This document shows, piece by piece, positions 55,255 through 64,000 of a stretch of 64,000 nucleotides of DNA (within the stretch, counting starts at the first letter, position 1; every line of letters begins with the position of its first letter). Under the pieces are notes generated by a model, which made no database searches, had not been told where the DNA came from, and was given only the letters and a program-made list of their open reading frames with translations. Origin of the DNA: Candidula unifasciata (taxonomy: Eukaryota; Mollusca; Gastropoda; Stylommatophora; Geomitridae); the NCBI GenBank assembly GCA_905116865.2, contig CAJHNH020007667.1, positions 299,501-363,500 on the forward strand, given 5' to 3'. The translations under genes and the position numbers were made by a program.

Positions 55255-55455
55255 ACCCATTTATTTCGCCCTCTGAAGGTCGAGGGTTCAATTGCGGACT
55301 CCCTCTATCGGTTGACGAGTGTAGATGCTTCGGAAATCCATGAGAGTCATCGCTGGAGTTATGGAGTTACGTACTCTGTGCGACGTTCTTGTCGAAGACG
55401 AACAACCGCCCTGCGGATAGAGAACGGACAATACAAATTAAAACCTTGTGTAATT
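55255..55455 (+). mobile_element. tRNA-derived SINE, family 2
   Basis: AAGGTCGAGGGTTCAATTGC (B box), CGGAAATCCATGAGAGTCATC, GGAGTTATGGAGTTACGTAC, TGTGCGACGTTCTTG, AACAACCGCCCTGCGG, and an AAACCTTGTGTAATTATGTCG end. Confidence 0.72.
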
Positions 55456-55678
55456 ATGTCGATTTATTAAACACATTCTTAGAGACATTCATGCATTTAC
55501 CATGACACCATTCTTTTACTAGATTCAGGTGTTTCCTCTTAGTAGCCAGTAAATATTTGTAAAGACGTTGTGAAGAGAAACAAACTTTAAAAGTTGTTAA
55601 AAAGTTGAAAACTTGATAGGAAAAGAACAGCGAGGAAAGAAACACACATGCACTAACTGTCTCACATACACACATACG

Positions 55679-55686
<8 letters not shown>

Positions 55687-55725
<39 letters not shown>
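55687..55725. repeat. (CA)n microsatellite with CG head
   Basis: CGCGCGCG then about 19 CA units. Confidence 0.98.
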
Positions 55726-55728
<3 letters not shown>

Positions 55729-56084
55729 CTGTAGTTCATGTTTACTCATGAAGCCAAATTCAATGTTAGTGCCCTCCGTTTTGTTATGCACCGAACGTGC
55801 CTCCCGCTAAATACCAAGCTATTTCCTGATTGCTTGGCTTCTTGCCAGTTTGCACTGCTATAACTCGGGTGGAAATCCCACTGTTAGTAATTTGTGCATT
55901 TTATTGCCCACACCATTTACTTAATTTCAAAGTTTATCTGGTTTATATTGGTGAATAAATCGCCCACATTATCCTGCAACCGTCACCAATCTGTTTTTTT
56001 TACCCACCTCTACATCGTCTTCTATATAATACATCTTTTAATTAGCAAGATTTTGTAAACATTCCTGTCATTTTTGTTTTATAT

Positions 56085-56450
56085 TTGCTTGAGGCCTCAG
56101 AGATGTGGTTTTACAGTAGAATGCCTCGGACAGCCAAAAAGAGCAACCAAGAGGTTTTGAAAGAGGCGGGAGCCCGAAGACAACTTATCACAGACATCAG
56201 AAGGAGACAGACATCATTTTTCGGTCATGTTATGAGAAGAGGGAGAATAGAACATGTTGTGACGACTGGAAAGATTTTTGGAAGGAGGGACAGAGGAAGA
56301 CAACGAGAGAAGATTCTTGACAGTCTTGTTACATGGCATGGAGGTGTGTCGACCCACGAACTGATACATGCTGCAGGAGATCGCAGATTGTGGAGAGGTA
56401 GGATCGCCCACGCTAGTCGGCAAGGCACCTGATGATGATGATGGTGACAG
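56085..56450 (+). mobile_element. LINE 3' end, family of 3386-6080
   Basis: One open frame, MLEASEMWFYSRMPRTAKKS, LKEAGARRQLITDIRRRQTS, FFGHVMRRGRIEHVVTTGKI, GRRDRGRQREKILDSLV, HELIHAAGDRRLWRGRIAHA, then (GAT)n. It is the intact version of the tail at 5720-6060, so it is a younger copy. In FERMT intron 1. Confidence 0.88.
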
Positions 56451-56499
56451 TGAGCATCACATACGCAACTATTCATCCACATCGGACTGTAGGTTAATT

Positions 56500-56980
56500 C
56501 GTAACCGAAGTCTGTAAGGTGCCCCAGCATAACTATTTAATTGGGTTTCTGGAATTGGATCCTGTTTTATTCTCATCCGGAAAAAATGTTAGTCTTACAA
56601 ACTTCAATTCTATTTATAACCGTGGGGTACAGTCAGTACAAACACATTGTTCTCATCACACATTTAGAACACACAAAAGAACATAACATCAACAATGTAA
56701 GGTATACAGATGATACTATGATACGGTGTTGAATGTAAAGAACGAATCGGATCTGAACGTGAGAAACTAGGCTGTAAATTTATACTGTAAATTGTTTAAA
56801 AAAAATAATAGTCACTAAGTCACTTCTGAAGGGAGTGGTGGGGGGGAATAAAGAATAGTATATCATTTAAGAAAAATGTGGAAATTGATAAATCCGTACT
56901 AGGAAAAATGTGCAGTAAATCATCACAACGGAGAAAAATGGGGGTGGGGGTAGGGGTGGAGACTAGGAGATAAAGTTAGT
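56500..56980. other. FERMT intron 1, no feature seen
   Basis: No exon, RNA gene or repeat recognised. Confidence 0.35.
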
Positions 56981-57059
56981 TGCGTATCCTTTACAGGACG
57001 TTGCCAAACCTACCCCAGCATTTTTTGGCTGTTGTGGTTCTTCTAGGCTAATTTTGCCT

Positions 57060-57315
57060 TGAGTAGTTTGCCATGGTTAGTTGCCTATCCTTTACAAGAC
57101 GTTGCAGAACCAACCCCAACAGCCCCTGGTTGTTGTGTGATTTTTCTAGGCAAATTTACGTCCAGGAGTTTGACATTGCTACTGGACGGTCGGCTTTATT
57201 GATACCACTGTCGAAACCAACGCAGGGCGCATAGCCCGCAGCTGGGATCGAACCCAGCATCCCGGTATTACGAAGCGTTCGCATCGACTTAGCCACATAG
57301 CCGATAGTTTGTTAT
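57060..57315 (-). mobile_element. tRNA-derived SINE, family 4
   Basis: Minus strand: CTATGTGGCTAAGTCG (A box), GGGTTCGATCCCAGC (perfect B box), CTGCGGGCTATGCGCC, GCGTTGGTTTCGACAGTGG. The tail half (CCTTTACAAGACGTTGCAG) is partly duplicated at 56985-57060. Matches 18624-18850. Confidence 0.8.
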
Positions 57316-57454
57316 GACTAGGAGATATTATGTACAGTTCAGCTTCCTGGTTCGGAAGGTCATCTGTATCTGAAATTATTGGTAACGGACAGTACACACG
57401 ACAAAAGGTTTTGGACGGGGCATGACAAACAACGACACGAGCTATTCATCATCA

Positions 57455-57810
57455 TGAAGCAGGTATTTTGGATATTTTCTTCAGGGTGTGCCGGTGTATA
57501 GGGGAATGAATAGAAGATGGACCGGCTGGTTGTGTACCCCTTGGTGGCGAATTGATGCGTGACAGGCTAAATGTTGTAAGGGTGAGCAAGTTAACAGAGC
57601 CAATGCGCAAATAGAGAATAGTGCTGCGAGGAGTGGCTAGGGGATCTGGCCGACGATCAACACTCAAAGGAAAGGCGAGATGGATATACAACCAGACTCT
57701 TACTGTTAACAGTGGAATTGTAACTTTGCGTTTGCTGCTGAAGATGGGAATGGAGCGCTTGTGTCAACGTCCTAAGTATTGAGATGTCGATTCTTAATTC
57801 AACATGAAGC
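57455..57810 (+). mobile_element. RNase H LINE 3' end
   Basis: GCAGV, GNE and DRL remnants of the RNase H end, then GGELMRDRLNVVRVSK and RWIYNQTLTVNSGIVTLRLL, the plus-strand equivalent of 39500-39240. Confidence 0.72.
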
Positions 57811-57879
57811 ATGTCGTTTTTAGAACATCGCTTTCAGCACAAACTGTCTAGGGAAAGAAAAAAACTTTGACCCTCGCTA

Positions 57880-57995
57880 GCTCTCCTGCCTCGTGCACTT
57901 TCATGCTCAACGTGCCAGATATCTTGTGCCCATCTTCGTGCTGGTCGACCCCTGCACCTCTTACCCGCTACCATGCCTTTTGCTACCGTTCTTTC
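57880..57995 (-). mobile_element. LINE 3' end fragment
   Basis: Complement of the 51310-51420 wording (CTAGCTCTCCTGCCTCGTGC, CATCTTCGTGCTGGTCGACC). Confidence 0.55.
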
Positions 57996-58319
57996 CAGTC
58001 ACCATGCAATGCACAACTGGGTAATACTTAGTGTAGCTTTACGAGAGCCCTATTATAACTTATTCGGAGATTGAACGGGATATCTACAGACTGCCGTGTT
58101 GGTTTTCCAACCAGGATAGAACTCCTTGAGTCAGTGTAGGCAAAATTTCAGACAGCTGCCTAAGGTAGAAAAACAAGAAAAATGTGGATTTGTTGTTTAT
58201 GCAAATGGCGCCAAGTATAAGATCTGTTTCACAAGATTTATTCCGGAAATTATCAGTGAGTGTGCATTTCAGATAGGACCACAAACGGTTCTTTCGTAAT
58301 ATCCTAGAAGAAGAAAAAG

Positions 58320-59215
58320 AAGATCAGGGATCACTTCAAAAGATGCCCAGACGGAGACACAACAGAGAACCCTGGCTCTTGCTATGCTTGATGAGAAGTA
58401 TCCAAACACCACTTGGACTCAGGTTTTCACCGACGGCTCTGCTACAGAAGCAGAGAGAGGAGTTGTGGAATATACATTAAACCCCCTAGCAGTAGAGCAG
58501 AAACTCTCTCTACCAGCAGGTGACATTTGCACTAACTTCAGAGCTGAGGCAACTGCTCTCTTTTCTGCAGTCCAACATCTCATCAATCAAGAACACAGAG
58601 GGCACAAAATTGTTATACTTAGTGACTCATTGTCTGTTCTCCAAGCACTATCAAGCAAAAAACAAGACAAAACTAATTGCAGATCTAAGGACCAACATTG
58701 GCTTACTCTCCAAGGAAGCAGAACTGGTCTTGCAGTGGATACCAGCCCACTGTGGTATTCAAGGAAATGAGAGAGCAGATAAGTTGGCAAAAGCTGGGAG
58801 TAATCTTCCACAACCTCATCCACCACACAGCTACAAGGAAACCAAAACAGCGCTAAAGCAGTCTTTCAAGCGGGAGTGGAGAAGGCAGAATGGAGATTAC
58901 AGACCAGAGAGTGACAGCATAAACAAACTCAACAGGAAAGAACAAACAACAATTCTTAGACTTCGGACTGGACACTATGGTCTTCGAGCACACTTGTACA
59001 GAATAGGTATAAAAGAATCTGCTGCCTGTGATTGTGGAGCAGAAAGACAGACCCCTGGGCACATACTGCAGTACTGCCCTTACCTCTCCCAGCAAAGACT
59101 GTGGATCTGGCCCAAGGGAGCCACAATGAAAGAGAAGCTATGGGGGACCGGTGGCGACCTTAAACGCACAATCCTATTTGTGACCCAGACGGGACTCAAT
59201 GTTTAGCATGACTGA
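58320..59215 (+). mobile_element. RNase H-bearing LINE 3' part, almost readable
   Basis: Two overlapping frames. 58384-58770 gives TWTQVFTDGSATEAERG (first catalytic Asp), FRAEATALFSAVQHL (Glu) and KIVILSDSLSVLQAL (Asp). After a frameshift close to 58670, 58520-59206 continues with ELVLQWIPAHCGIQGNERAD (His, last Asp), LNRKEQTTILRLRTGHYGLR and the Cys-rich end AACDCGAERQTPGHILQYCP. All four RNase H acidic residues are present, with one frameshift. The RT is missing by 5' truncation. In FERMT intron 1. Confidence 0.9.
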
Positions 59216-59294
59216 TGTCGAACGCAGAAGAAGAAGATGTTTGGCCTGCCTACTGATTGTTCAGGACTTACAGCCATATGTTAAAACTGAATGT

Positions 59295-59600
59295 ATGAAG
59301 CAAGCAAGAATTCTTTTTTTTTTTTAAACCTTCAATGACAAAGATATATTGCATAAGATGTTCTTCATTTTATAAAATGCTGTTTTTGCCTGTCCTATAC
59401 TGTTTCTTATTTCAGTAAAGCGTATTCCATCTACTATTATCCATGTGCCCAGATACTTAAATTTATGTACTTGTCCCAAAATAAAATCATTGACTTTTAT
59501 TACACATTTAGGAAAAATTATTTTCTTTAATTACACCATTACTTCTGTCTTCCCAGTATTTAAACTGAGGCCATTCTTCCATTTTCGTGTCTAAAATAGA
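59295..59600 (-). mobile_element. LINE RT C-terminal fragment
   Basis: On the minus strand the TGGACAATAGTAGATGGAAT-type segment and KKQYRTGKNSIL wording match 5500-5600 of the LINE at 3386-6080, with stops. Confidence 0.65.
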
Positions 59601-60126
59601 TCTAAAAAGAAAACATCCATAATGTCAAACGTACGCTGAAATTTTACCTCACAAAATGTAGTACAGAGTAGACTAGTAAACATTAAAAAAAATTTCCTGT
59701 TTTGCATTCGTCATTCAGTCTGTGGTAACTAATAACTAGAAATGAAAGTAATCTTAGTTTTATAACATGTAACTAAATTTGTAAATTGTCACTGACATCT
59801 TAGTTAATCCATGAAAGCGGCATTAGCTTTTTCGTTCCATGTTGTCAGCAATTAGGCAGCTTCTTGTCTCACTGAATGTATTTCCAGCTGTACCAAACAG
59901 ACGTTCACTTGGTACGCTCGTAGGTGGTGCACAAAGATAACGCTTGAAAGTATGAACCAAGGTGGGAAATCTTGATATGTTTATTTTCTACCAGTCAAGA
60001 AACGGGTGTAAGGTAACCACTATGCGTATTCGGCTCGACCGCAACTATTCTGATGAATACCGAATAGTTATTAGGTCCACTATTCGGCTCCGAAGTGAAT
60101 ACGAAGCGAATATTCGGTACAGCCCT
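59600..60126 (-). mobile_element. hAT element with transposase C-terminus (TIR TAGGGCTGTAC)
   Basis: The right end ATTCGGTACAGCCCTAG equals the TIR of 6145-6688, and 59608-59680 matches 6279-6345. On the minus strand at about 59975-59820 the sequence reads FPTLVHTFKRYLCAPPTSVP, SERLFGTAGNTFSETRSCLI, ADNMERK then stop. This is the hAT C-terminal dimerisation domain (the PPTSVPSERLF and AGN strings). The catalytic core is gone. In FERMT intron 1. Confidence 0.85.
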
Positions 60127-60195
60127 AGTAAAAAGCCAGTCAGTCATCCACATAACTAAATATTGTTACCCTTGTTTGACTTGTGTTGGGGATGG

Positions 60196-60240
60196 AAGAT
60201 AGAAGAAAAAGAAGAGGAAGAAGAAGAAGAAGAAGAAAAT
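60196..60240. repeat. (GAA)n run
   Basis: GAAGAAAAAGAAGAGGAAGAAGAAG type; probable SINE or LINE tail without its body. Confidence 0.8.
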
Positions 60241-61190
60241 ATGTCCTTTAAATCTGTTAGTGCCAGGCATTTGGCACTAAAACTCGATCTATCCCAAGTA
60301 GACGTTAATTTAAACTCATAGTCGTTGGGCCTCACTGAGCTAAAAACAAAAATTCATTGAACAGCAAGAGTTAACGTAACAAATGTATGGGACATAGGGA
60401 GTTCAGAAAAGCATATTCTCAATGGGAGGGCTTACTGAACTAAGATTACCGAGGTACCAAAACGTTTAAAATGGGGATTGTCCGTGGCAAGAAACCCAAG
60501 ACCCTGCGTAGTGAGATTATGATTACAATACAACTGACCATGATCCGCGGGCCACTTGTTAGGCCTTTGCAGACCGAATTTGACATAGAGCTGCGATTTG
60601 AAAAGCCCTGTTTTGTGTGACTACTGATAACATATGTTGTGTTGACTGGTACTGATTAAGTTAAATCTAGACTTTTATGAGTATCAGTCAATACATTTGA
60701 GTGCATTTCTCACACTATAGTATAAGAAATTCCTGAGAAATTTGACAAAATGGGGAAGCAGAAAAACGTGCACAAAACGATATTGACAAGCAGACACCAC
60801 TCTAGTGTAAGAAAGTTAAATCTCTTCTTTTATCTGTAAGACTTTTTTTTTTTTTTTAAGTTGCTCACGATGACTAAACAACCCATGCACTTTATTCACG
60901 CACACGAGCCAAAGAGCGGGCAATCCCCTCGGTGCTAGAACGTTGCCCTGCCTTCACAGTTAGTCAGCAAGCACGGCGTTAACGGGCAGCGAAAGTGCAT
61001 TTTATTCTAAGAACGGAATGCCAGCTCGTCTTGCTTTCTTTGCAAAACAGAAAAGAGCTTAAAGCGAATACACTGGCAATTAGCCTGACAATGATTTTTG
61101 ATGTTTTAGTAGGAGCGAATGGTGTGTAGAAAACTCAATATTGCAAACGAAATCATGGCCTTTCCCTTCTGTATGTCCGTCTGTCTATAA
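60240..61190. other. FERMT intron 1, no feature seen
   Basis: About 950 bases without a recognised repeat, exon or RNA gene. Confidence 0.35.
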
Positions 61191-61194
61191 ACCG

Positions 61195-61315
61195 TGGAGA
61201 AGTGGTCGCTTGTTCGTTTCACGACTATCTTTCGGTTTGCAAGTATAATTTTTATGGAGACCCCTGGAGATCCTCACCGAAGCTACAGAGTTCTTGCTTT
61301 GTTCGACGGTTTAAT
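61195..61315 (+). mobile_element. tRNA-derived SINE, family 2, fragment
   Basis: TTGTTCGTTTCACGAC, TATAATTTTTATGGAGACCC, CCTGGAGATCCTCACCGAAG, CTACAGAGTTCTTGCTTTG, TTCGACGG. Confidence 0.6.
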
Positions 61316-61451
61316 TTTTTTTTTTTTGGAGTCTTATTATCGAAATATAGAACCGGATCGCTTAATATTTACCAGAGGGAAGATAACATCAACATGCCAG
61401 TAATCACTTTTAGAGCATTAGCTACACGCGCGCGCGCACACACGCAGAGGA

Positions 61452-61452
<1 letters not shown>

Positions 61453-61509
<57 letters not shown>
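61453..61509. repeat. (GA)n microsatellite
   Basis: About 25 GA units after a CGCGCGCACACACGC stretch. Confidence 0.97.
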
Positions 61510-61511
<2 letters not shown>

Positions 61512-61719
61512 TGGGGAATGGAGAGAGTATGTATACTGAAGATCTGTGTCAGCCAGTCTTCATTGTGGATGCAGCCCTCGCCTGTTTGATTCACTAGCTG
61601 ATATCAAACTGTACATCGTGTTTTAGTTAAAAAAAAAAAGGCATCCTATGTAAAGTATGTAAAGTTATGACTCATCTGACCAGGTATATTTCTTATGTAT
61701 TAATAAAACCTCCTCAGTG

Positions 61720-62610
61720 AAAAGTGGAACAAAGAGAGAATGTTATCACACATCTTGAAAAGTGAATGTGACATTCATACCTTAGTATGTGTTTAGAAGG
61801 GAGTCGCCGTGGCGTAGCGGCTAGACGCTCACGTGCAGATCGGAAGGTCGTGGGTTCGCTCCCTGGCGGAGCCGGACTTTTTTCAACAATGACCTTGGCT
61901 CCCAAGTCGACCCAGCCTTGAGTGGTTACCGGGTGCAGTCCCGGGAAGTTGAGGCGGCCGGCGTGATGCTGACCACATCAGCCGATTGGTCGATAAAAAT
62001 ATAGGTCTAGCCCTATATGCCCTATACGCCTAAAGGCGTGGAAAAGGGACCTTTACTTTTTTTTTAAACTTATGTTTTTAGAATGGAAAAGAGTTGAAGT
62101 ATTTTATGATCCTCACCAGTGCAACAAAGTTCGTGCACTGCACTGAGATTCTCCAGACTCAAGCTTGAATTAGAAGTAAAACGGAGCACTTATGAGTTAC
62201 ACCCATGTTTATCCGTCAAATAAACAATAAACAAACAACTAGAGTGGAATAGAGGTATTTAATCAATCTGTAACTTCTATGAAGAACGTGGTATCTATAC
62301 CTTTGTATCTGTATGTGATCAGAGTGGAACTGAGGTATTTCATGACTAAAACCTGTATAGAGATTGTAACTGTCATTCTTTTGTATGTGACTAGAGTGGA
62401 ACATAGGTATTTCATCACTCATGTAACTTGTATGAAGAATGTGGTATCATGAATGTGGTAGCGTGACATTCATACCTGTGTATGTGATTATAGTTTACGA
62501 GGGGTGTGTAATCACACTGTAGTTTGTATAGTCAGTGTGACAGTGATACTTTAATTTGTGGGTAAGAGTGGAACAGAGATAAGCTGTTGAATTATGTTTT
62601 GGGAAAAACC
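61720..62610. repeat. Diverged 75-95 bp minisatellite, split by a SINE
   Basis: Units starting AGAGTGGAAC or AGAGTGGAAT and running through GGTATTTCATGACT, AACTTGTATGAAGAATGTGG and CATACCTTTGTATGTGATT are seen at about 62238, 62319, 62391 and 62488. Weaker copies lie at 61720 and 62078 on either side of the SINE at 61799-62070. Confidence 0.65.
61799..62070 (+). mobile_element. tRNA-derived SINE, family 1, best copy
   Basis: A-box TGGCGTAGCGG at about 61810-61820 fits the Pol III consensus; B-box-like GGTTCGCTCCC at about 61853-61863. The body has ACCCAGCCTTGAGTGG, GAGGCGGCCGGCGTGATGCT, CCTAAAGGCGTGGAAAAGGG and ends in a T-rich tail. Target duplication TATGTGTTTAGAA (61786-61798) and TATGTTTTTAGAA (62071-62083), 12 of 13 matching. 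It could still carry a working internal promoter. Confidence 0.9.
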
Positions 62611-62716
62611 CCATATTTTTACTTTGATCAGTACTAGTTGATTACTTTAGTTGAAACAAACGATTACTAACAAATGCATGCTTTGGATTATAAAGTTTAC
62701 ATTCTGTTGTTTCCAG

Positions 62717-62950
62717 ACATTGCACTGGATTGGTCAGATCATGCCTTATGGTGGCCAGAAAAAAACAAATGGTTGCTGCGTTCTCGCAACACACTTGACC
62801 AGTACAACGTCCAGGCAGATGCTAAACTACAGTTCACACCCATGCACAAAAACCTGAAAGTTCAATTGCCAGATCTTCAGATCCTGGATATGAGAGTGGA
62901 TTTTTCTACCAAATGTTTTTCAACCGTGGTTCAGACATGTAAAGAATTAG
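62717..62950 (+). CDS. FERMT: FERMT (kindlin) second coding exon
   Basis: Completes Asp 49 and encodes residues 50-126: [73 protein letters not shown]. The first part closes F0; from about MRVDFST the F1 domain begins. WSDHALWW and LQFTPxHK are hallmark kindlin strings. Acceptor TTGTTTCCAG; donor GTGAGT after 62950 splits the next codon (G|). The intron before it is 9.1 kb. Confidence 0.94.
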
Positions 62951-63029
62951 GTGAGTGAATATAACTTCCCTTCATCTCCTAGTTTGCTGTCTGATAAATG
63001 TTTGGTTTTCACATATGATGTATGAGGAG

Positions 63030-63195
63030 AAGCTGGCTGAGTAAATAGGGCACTGTGCTTTTCTCCTGCAGATACAAGTATGATCCTCAGTCAGGAATGA
63101 AGATTTCGCTTAGTTGGGGGCAAAAATACAAATCCTACCTAGCACAGTTCATGGCGATTGTACAAGCTATCATGTGGCTCTAAATCCCCAGGGTC
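63030..63195 (+). mobile_element. SINE family 3
   Basis: AGAAGCTGGCTGAGTAAATAG (A-box region), CAAGTATGATCCTCAGTC, TTGGGGGCAAAAATACAAATCC, CAGTTCATGGCGATTGTAC, TGTGGCTCTAAATCCCC. Shared with 31055 and 41615. Confidence 0.65.
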
Positions 63196-63265
63196 ATGAC
63201 CCCCATTCTACATTGCTATTATTTATAAATTGTATGTTGTGATCTAGCCACAAGAATGATCTAGC

Positions 63266-64000
63266 CCAGTGGTATGCAATCTTTTTCATGTGGCGCCCCC
63301 TCAAGTATATGACAAGACCCAACATAACAAAATGTGTTTTTTAAAAAGGAGAACAAAAAAGAAAGAAAAATCCAAAATACTGTTAACTAGAACTTTTAAG
63401 AAAAAGCATGCACATAATTCAAAGTGTCAAAAAAACAAAAAAATAATAATCACCAACTGGTAATCATATCCAAAAATCAGTGTGATAGTTGACACTGTTT
63501 TGTCTTGAAGATGTCTGCTTCTTCTTCTTCTTCGCGTTCACCAGCTGTACACTCTGGCGGAAAGTTCTGGTTGCTCGTCCACTACTGAACTGCAGTCCTG
63601 CTCCAGAACCTGAGTGTTGCGTGTGCATCCGTTTTACAAATCTCATTCTCTTGAATACAGACTGTTGGTTCCTTGCCTCTTAGGCAGATGCACTCCGATT
63701 TCAAAGGAAGCTCCCCAATTAGTCGACTCTTACGACATGCTTATGGGGAGGCAGTGGGTCTGTTCTTGTTTCCCCCACAATGGGGCCTCGGAACCCACAC
63801 AGGGGAAAAGATGTCTGCTAATTTTGGTCTGATGTTGGACAAGACAGAATAGAGATCATCCTCCACATCAAGCTGGCAATGCTGTTTTGTTTTCATGGCC
63901 GTTAAAGCTGAAAATCGGGATTATTACAAGAACAAAGCACTCAGCTTCAGAATTGCTTTACACCCCTCTTGGAACTTCCTCATGCTTCCCGAGGGAAAAG
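63266..64000 (-). mobile_element. ZBED-like hAT transposon 3' end, interrupted by a SINE
   Basis: The terminal repeat CAGTGGTATGCAATCTTTTT begins at about 63266. On the minus strand, upstream of the SINE, about 63935-63820 reads FSALTAMKTKQHCQLDVEDD, LYSVLSNIRPKLADI. After the SINE the frame resumes FKTKQCQLSH and stops, the usual end of ZBED5/GTF2IRD2-type hAT transposases. The SINE at 63520-63807 splits it near the last ten codons. The rest of the transposase lies beyond the window. In FERMT intron 2. Confidence 0.82.
63520..63807 (-). mobile_element. (GAA)n-type SINE, reference copy
   Basis: 288 bases with a perfect 12-bp target duplication AAGATGTCTGCT at 63508-63519 and 63808-63819. Plus-strand order: (TTC)n, CGCGTTCACCAGCTGTACAC, GTTCTGGTTGCTCGTCC, GCAGTCCTGCTCCAGAACC, TGAGTGTTGCGTGTGCATCC, GACTGTTGGTTCCTTGCC, CCCCAATTAGTCGACTC, CAATGGGGCC, CCCACACAGGGG. 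Head type not recognised. Inserted into the hAT transposase, so younger than it. Confidence 0.9.

Noticed and set aside
61805..61870. Possible tRNA gene
   Set aside because: A and B boxes are good, but the acceptor and anticodon stems do not close and a SINE body with target duplication follows; it is a SINE head. The same applies at 53925, 40940, 18440 and 57240.

Overview
This is a eukaryotic, almost certainly animal, window. Coding sequence is scarce and split into short exons with GT-AG boundaries, and nearly all the remaining DNA is interspersed or tandem repeat. The mixture (RTE-like and RNase H-bearing LINEs, several tRNA-derived SINE families, many hAT-type miniature elements, long G/C homopolymers, a 3.5 kb GTAT array) and the divergence of the two host genes from vertebrates point to a lophotrochozoan, probably a mollusc and perhaps a gastropod. 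That placement is inference; nothing here identifies a species.

Two host genes are recognised, both on the plus strand. TTC8/BBS8, a TPR subunit of the BBSome ciliary coat, runs from 10119 to at least 35679 in ten exons that join in phase and give 462 residues. The short C-terminal exon expected from the family was not found. FERMT (kindlin, a FERM-domain integrin activator) starts at 53484. Its first two coding exons (53484-53628 and 62717-62950) give about 127 residues of F0/F1, and the gene leaves the window.

Layout: 1-2.35 kb, minus-strand LINE with endonuclease and RT. 2.7-9.2 kb, a second LINE family with a SINE nested in it, an internally deleted derivative present twice (about 2.73-3.38 and 8.54-9.19 kb), and a hAT miniature element. 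10.1-35.7 kb, TTC8, with introns filled by LINE 3' ends, SINEs, three foldback/TIR elements with 8-bp target duplications (two carrying TTAGGG-like arrays), a SPIN-like hAT miniature element and a 39-bp minisatellite. 35.7-53.4 kb, intergenic: RNase H LINE pieces, a mariner relic, paired 200-bp repeats and the stacked tetranucleotide array at 47.3-51.1 kb. 53.5-64 kb, FERMT start, with a large intron holding a nearly readable RNase H LINE, two hAT relics with readable transposase C-termini, and SINEs.

The two host genes do not form a pathway unit; they are neighbours in the same orientation. The new-looking content is in the mobile DNA: a SPIN-like element (a family known for horizontal transfer), TIR elements with telomere-like arrays, a 3'-(GAA)n SINE with clear 12-bp target duplications, and paired 200-bp repeats of unknown class. 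No CRISPR, operon, rRNA or convincing functional tRNA gene was seen. Many long open frames in the window lie in tandem repeats and are not genes. Positions of diverged repeats are approximate, usually to within 10-30 bases.
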